DNA of 64,000 nucleotides, from NCBI RefSeq assembly GCF_001949145.1, contig NW_019091369.1, positions 2,689,294 to 2,753,293 on the forward strand, in the 5' to 3' direction. Within the stretch, counting starts at the first letter, position 1. Every line of letters starts with the position of its first letter. Origin of the DNA: Acanthaster planci. Its lineage: Eukaryota > Echinodermata > Asteroidea > Valvatida > Acanthasteridae. The notes under the pieces were generated by a model that saw only the letters and a list, made by a program, of their open reading frames with translations, searched no databases and was not told the origin of the DNA. The position numbers were made by a program, and so were the translations under genes. Positions 61,601 through 64,000 of this stretch are shown piece after piece.

Positions 61601-64000
61601 AGCAACATACAGAGGGTTAAATACTTGTTGAAGATTTCCTGGTGGTAGGTTAATTGGATTGTCATTTTAAATGTAGCTTAAGCTATGATCAGTTTGCGTC
61701 ATGCAGAAGTGAAACAGCCATACCAGGCCCTCTGGGGTCTTTTAATTTAAATCTTCATACAGATCAAAAGAAGGCTTTCAGGATTTTGCCTTCAGGATAG
61801 ATCTTTCACTGAAACCTGTACCAACAGGACACTTATTGACTCATTGCCAAAACAAAAGCGGTAATCAGGGCGGTTGAACGTGAGATTGGTTAGCCATTAA
61901 AGAAAGATCTTTCACTCTCATTATTTAATACTGGGAAGTCGCAGGGTGACAAGATTGTAAAAGGAGGCTTTTGAAAAATTCCTTCTTTCCTGAGCTGCAG
62001 AAGGCATACTTTTATTGTAACTGATCATGGGTCACATTATTTGACATTCCTAATTATTTATATTTTCTCGGGCTTGGTTTTTTTGTATTTTCAGTCACAA
62101 AGTCAAATTGAGCTGGAAAATTGGATAACAGGCATCCATTCAGGTAGGACAGTTCCCACTTCGACCCAAAAATGGTTTCATAATTTTTCTCTTAGTATTC
62201 CCCTGTCGCAGTCCACAGTGCACCGCAACTTGGTTCTGAACAATCCAGTTGAATTCCGACAACGTTCGAACAAGGAAACTGCCGGCAAAATAATTTTGTC
62301 CCCAGTCTGTTCCCTGTGTAGGAACAAATACAGGAAGTCCTATGTGAGATCCTGTAGAGTGGAAAATTTAGCTACGTCCTTGAACAGACTTGATTTGGTT
62401 TTGTTTTTTTAATTGAAAGATATGATAGCATTATTCCTGTTTGTATCTTTGCAGCGTGTGCATCAGCCTTGGCCAGACAGCATGGCAAGGATGATACAAT
62501 CCGACTCTTGAAATCCGAAACACAGAAACTCGAAGCCAAAGTTGAATCTGTAAGCAATCTCTGAATTTTCCTCGGAATAAACTTCTTCAATACTTCTTGA
62601 GTTTCTCTCCATATTTACTCTTATCTGTTGTTTATTTGTCCACATCTGGGAACGTCATTTCCAGGGTGCAATATTGCTTTTCTTTTTATACCGTGGAATT
62701 CTTTTCTTCATTCTTTAAGCATTCTGTGTTTACATAGCCAAACAGAAATTCTGTGCTACCCTCTAAATGCAGGTTCCTTGGTTTAATACAAGCTGTACAC
62801 TTGTTTATGGTCAAACATACATGTACCATAACTATGGCAGCCCATAATAATGTTAAGTGCATCATTTTCTGCTATTGAGGATCCTTCACTTACAGTGGGG
62901 CTGAGCAAACTTTTGTACCTTACATATCTGTGAAATAATCCCTTTGAAGTGGACAGAGTTTTTGATTGAGGAGCTACAAAGAGCCATCTTGGAACAGGTT
63001 CTTGTTTTGTTGGCAGGGATTTGTTTGATTGCTTTATCATGGGAGTTGTTCAGTCGACTAGGAAGGATACAGCAAAGTTGCTTGGCACGTACACGCGTGC
63101 GGTTTTTAGGCAAGCTGCAAGGGTTCAAGGTTTGTAGTCCAAGCAGATGCGCAAATCTTGGCCACACAGCCTGCTTGGGTTTCATAACTTCTGACTGGTG
63201 CCCAAGCCTCCTAGATTGGGATGCCAACATTGGGCTGGATATGTTTCGTGGCTAAAAAGCTGTTCTGGCATTCCAGGGGTCACGTGTTTAAATCCTACTC
63301 AAGCAAAAACTTGTATATCAATCGATTAAATGTTCACGAAAGACATGCTGAGTTGTTCTCGCCATGTGGTCATTGTTAAGTTATCATGAACCTAAGTGTT
63401 TAATCACAATTGACAACTAAGTAAATAGTGTTTTAAGGCTGAGGCAGATTTTGACTGAACAGTACTTGTTACCTTATACCGCTGTATTCTCAATATGTTA
63501 ATCCAAAAACAATTTTGCAGGAGACCAAGATGAAGAAGATGGCAGAACTTCAGTTGACTGTCGTCACCCAGACGAAGAACAGACAAGCCATTGTCAGTCA
63601 GGTATTTCATCCCTCCTCTTCTCCTTTTCTAGCCCCTCCCCCTCCTCATGGAAGCCTTTGAGAGCAAGGATGCTATTCGTTGATGATAATTTGATGTTCT
63701 TCCTTTAGGTCTCTGGAATCATATTTAACCTCTTAGCATGGGTAAAGCCTGGCAGAGGAATCATTAAGCCTGTGTTCCTGAGCAAGATATGCTATTGAAA
63801 TATATTTGGAAGTCCACCCAGAAAAGGCAGGACTGTAAACTCAATCAAGTAGTCAGCCTGGGTGAGATTCGGACTCCACAATTAGGTCAATCGATTGATC
63901 GGTGCATATTGATATCTCTGACCTGGCGCAGATTGCCCAGTGGGACCAGAACCTGGAACGCTTCCACCTGGAGCTCTACCGCCTGCGCTGTTACATGGCC
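40500..64000 (+). CDS. TIAM1: Rac guanine exchange factor, TIAM/Still life family, 5' portion
   Basis: Single pre-duplication type gene related to vertebrate TIAM1/TIAM2 and insect sif, activating Rac1 at junctions and synapses. Exons: 40500-40660, 44402-44583, 47054-47175, 55866-57053, 60047-60224, 60490-60576, 60919-61016, 62095-62143, 62455-62549, 63521-63601 and 63932-64000 (cut). All phases join, giving 770 residues so far. Residues 1-53 are basic ([11 protein letters not shown]); about 54-155 are a WH1/EVH1-like domain; 156-551 are disordered and Ser-rich; about 575-692 are the N-terminal PH domain ([54 protein letters not shown]); about 693 on is the CC-Ex coiled coil ([31 protein letters not shown]). 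The DH-PH catalytic part, RBD and PDZ lie beyond the window. The predicted start MAAD lacks the Gly2 of MGN-type TIAM1 isoforms. CAAGATGGCCGCC at the start suggests a local promoter. Confidence 0.95.
41191..41297 (+). repeat. Dispersed TGCTTAGCA repeat, copy 2
   Basis: ATGCTTAGCAGATTT, then GAGAACCAGT, CCTTGCATGAC and GCTGGTAATG align with copy 1 at 16960-17060 in opposite orientation. Confidence 0.6.
41534..42010. mobile_element. 477-bp non-autonomous DNA transposon with terminal inverted repeats
   Basis: The left end AGGGCTGTGCCAA and the reverse complement of the right end, AGGGCTGAGTCAA, match at 11 of 13 positions. Both ends are flanked by the identical 10-bp sequence AAGTTTTGTT (41524-41533 and 42011-42020), a target-site duplication. 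Sub-terminal GAATATTC/ATATTTGAA words recur at both ends. The interior is AT-rich without coding capacity. A 10-bp duplication is nearer to Mutator-like elements (9-11) than hAT (8); the superfamily is unsettled. Confidence 0.9.
42254..42341 (+). repeat. 22-bp minisatellite, four copies
   Basis: Unit AATCTATTTGAGGCCAAAAT plus two variable bases, four consecutive copies, differing at only one or two positions in the last bases. It lies in TIAM intron 1, is young, and is probably polymorphic. Confidence 0.95.
42507..42541 (+). other. Possible alternative last exon of TIAM
   Basis: A pyrimidine-rich TATATTGCAG acceptor is followed by GCGTAGCC. Joined to exon 1 in its phase, the frame adds about ten residues ([10 protein letters not shown]) and stops at TAA, which merges into AATAAA at about 42536-42541. 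This would make a 63-residue short isoform. It rests only on phase and signals. Confidence 0.25.
44402..44583 (+). CDS. TIAM1: TIAM exon 2: first half of WH1/EVH1-like domain
   Basis: Starts after a CCTCTTGCAG acceptor. It encodes [20 protein letters not shown] and then [12 protein letters not shown], the strand pattern of a WH1 domain, with the opening aromatic-containing strand and the YxxxI-type strand. It aligns in order with the N-terminal region of insect Still life (WAEVF..., FHITAY). Confidence 0.85.
44584..47053 (+). other. TIAM1: TIAM intron 2
   Basis: The 2.5-kb intron contains a diverged tandem duplication of about 108 bp near 46078-46290 (CCAATCAAACC at 46126 and 46234, GGGATATTTG following each). 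No coding sequence is accepted. Confidence 0.75.
47054..47175 (+). CDS. TIAM1: TIAM exon 3: second half of WH1/EVH1-like domain
   Basis: Forty codons plus two bases of a split glycine. [19 protein letters not shown] is the hallmark FVxWKD...WGLNF of Sif-type WH1 domains, followed by the C-terminal helix [12 protein letters not shown]. It ends at donor GTGAGT in phase 0, directly joinable to the Ser-rich exon 4. Confidence 0.9.
47176..55865 (+). other. TIAM1: TIAM intron 3
   Basis: The 8.7-kb intron is the longest of the coding part. It contains a 31-bp direct repeat at 53951-54012 and several homopolymer runs. Open frames on the minus strand (for example 50789-51328) show no domain. Exons 3 and 4 are both phase 0 at their junction, so no missing exon is required. 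Confidence 0.75.
53951..54012 (+). repeat. 31-bp tandem direct repeat, two copies
   Basis: TAAAGGATACTTTGGCTGTG plus TTGCTGTTGGC is repeated once with two changes (TAAAGGATGC..., GTAGCTG...). It lies in TIAM intron 3. Confidence 0.9.
55866..57053 (+). CDS. TIAM1: TIAM exon 4: long disordered Ser-rich linker
   Basis: A large exon of 396 codons between the WH1 and PH domains. It is GC-rich against AT-rich flanks, low in complexity and rich in Ser/Thr/Arg/Asp. Repeated basophilic motifs ([34 protein letters not shown]) suggest kinase and 14-3-3 sites; [15 protein letters not shown] is acidic with a Tyr. One amphipathic stretch, [14 protein letters not shown], may be a binding helix. It corresponds in position to the variable N-terminal region of vertebrate TIAMs. 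Confidence 0.95.
58628..58662. repeat. 35-bp near-perfect palindrome
   Basis: GTGACTTATCTCATATG and its inverted copy differ at one position with a single central base. Confidence 0.85.
59306..59353. repeat. Small inverted repeat
   Basis: GGAGAAAAGTACT at 59306-59318 and AGTACTTTTCTCC at 59341-59353 are perfect 13-bp arms; the loop itself holds a weaker match. Confidence 0.8.
60047..62549 (+). CDS. TIAM1: TIAM exons 5-9: N-terminal PH domain and start of CC
   Basis: Five exons (60047-60224, 60490-60576, 60919-61016, 62095-62143, 62455-62549) encode the PHn domain, which in TIAMs binds phosphoinositides and, with CC-Ex, targets Rac activation to membranes through partners such as Par3 and CD44. 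It is closely similar to TIAM2: [49 protein letters not shown], then [14 protein letters not shown] as the start of the coiled coil. Confidence 0.95.
60250..60420 (+). repeat. 100-bp tandem duplication in TIAM intron 5
   Basis: TTCCTATTGGTCA starts at 60250 and again at 60350. The two copies stay alignable for about 60 bp (GTGGGCCA / ATGGACCA, ending AGTGC). Each carries ATTGG, an inverted CCAAT word. Confidence 0.7.
61017..62094 (+). other. TIAM1: TIAM intron 7
   Basis: A 1.1-kb plain AT-rich intron with a GTAAAA donor and a TATTTTCAG acceptor; nothing else is seen. Confidence 0.8.
62550..63520 (+). other. TIAM1: TIAM intron 9
   Basis: A 0.97-kb intron with a tRNA-like SINE fragment near 63225-63325. 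Confidence 0.7.
63225..63325 (+). repeat. tRNA-derived SINE fragment
   Basis: GTGGCTAAAAAGCTGTTCTGGC, then GGTCACGTGTTTAAATCCTAC and CAAGCAAAAAC, resemble in order the A-box, B-box and tail of the fragment at 22895-22995. It is decayed. Confidence 0.45.
63521..64000 (+). CDS. TIAM1: TIAM exons 10-11: CC-Ex region (runs off window)
   Basis: 63521-63601 encodes [15 protein letters not shown] and on; 63932-64000 encodes [11 protein letters not shown] and LYRLRCYMA and is cut by the window edge. Both match the TIAM CC-Ex subdomain closely. The intron between them has another B-box-like fragment (GTGGAGTCCGAATC on minus, near 63845-63895). Confidence 0.95.
63840..63900 (-). repeat. tRNA-like SINE fragment
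   Basis: The minus strand has ATTGTGGAGTCCGAATCTCACCC, close to the B-box stretch of the 22895-22995 copy. The fragment is short and the boundaries uncertain. Confidence 0.4.

Overview
This is nuclear DNA from an animal. Genes are split into short exons by AT-rich GT-AG introns, there are no operons, and the recognisable proteins are bilaterian. The best guess is an invertebrate deuterostome, most likely an echinoderm or another ambulacrarian. That guess rests on protein flavour and on dispersed motifs (TAGGCCTAGGCCTA, TGTACATGTACAT, AGCGCCCTCTR) that I associate with such genomes. It is inference and was not tested by a search.

Layout, left to right. 1-895 (minus) is the 5' end of a CYP2-clan cytochrome P450: exon 1 plus the start of exon 2, which encodes the C-helix. 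4513-5649 (plus) is a single-exon coding region for a coiled-coil, Ser/Arg-rich protein. 11726-13787 (plus) is a three-exon gene whose product shares several spaced motifs with it, so the two look like an old tandem duplication. 15053-18173 (minus) is TFB1M, the mitochondrial 12S rRNA dimethyladenosine transferase, in seven exons. 20537-23093 (plus) is ARL6/BBS3 in five exons, apparently with a long 3' UTR. 40500-64000 (plus) is the 5' part of a single TIAM/Still-life type Rac exchange factor: eleven coding exons and about 770 residues, still open at the window edge just after the start of the CC-Ex region. Two probable non-coding 5' exons lie upstream, near 26966-27042 and at 38479-38549.

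The genes do not form a pathway: drug/lipid oxidation, unknown coiled-coil proteins, mitochondrial ribosome maturation, ciliary BBSome trafficking and Rac activation. Two points stand out. The TIAM gene keeps an N-terminal WH1/EVH1-like domain (exons 44402-44583 and 47054-47175) known from insect Still life and, as far as I recall, absent from vertebrate TIAM1/2. TFB1M and TIAM are close neighbours here and also in the human genome (TIAM2-TFB1M), which suggests an old linkage.

The non-coding DNA carries several compact mobile or foldback elements. They include a 477-bp terminal-inverted-repeat element with a perfect 10-bp target duplication, a 170-bp foldback in the likely ARL6 3' UTR, a nearly loopless 93-bp hairpin in TFB1M intron 1, tRNA-derived SINE fragments, a dispersed TGCTTAGCA-type repeat, a 22-bp minisatellite and short tandem duplications. 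I found no intact tRNA or rRNA gene, no CRISPR array, no viral genes, and no clear candidate for a wholly new biological system.
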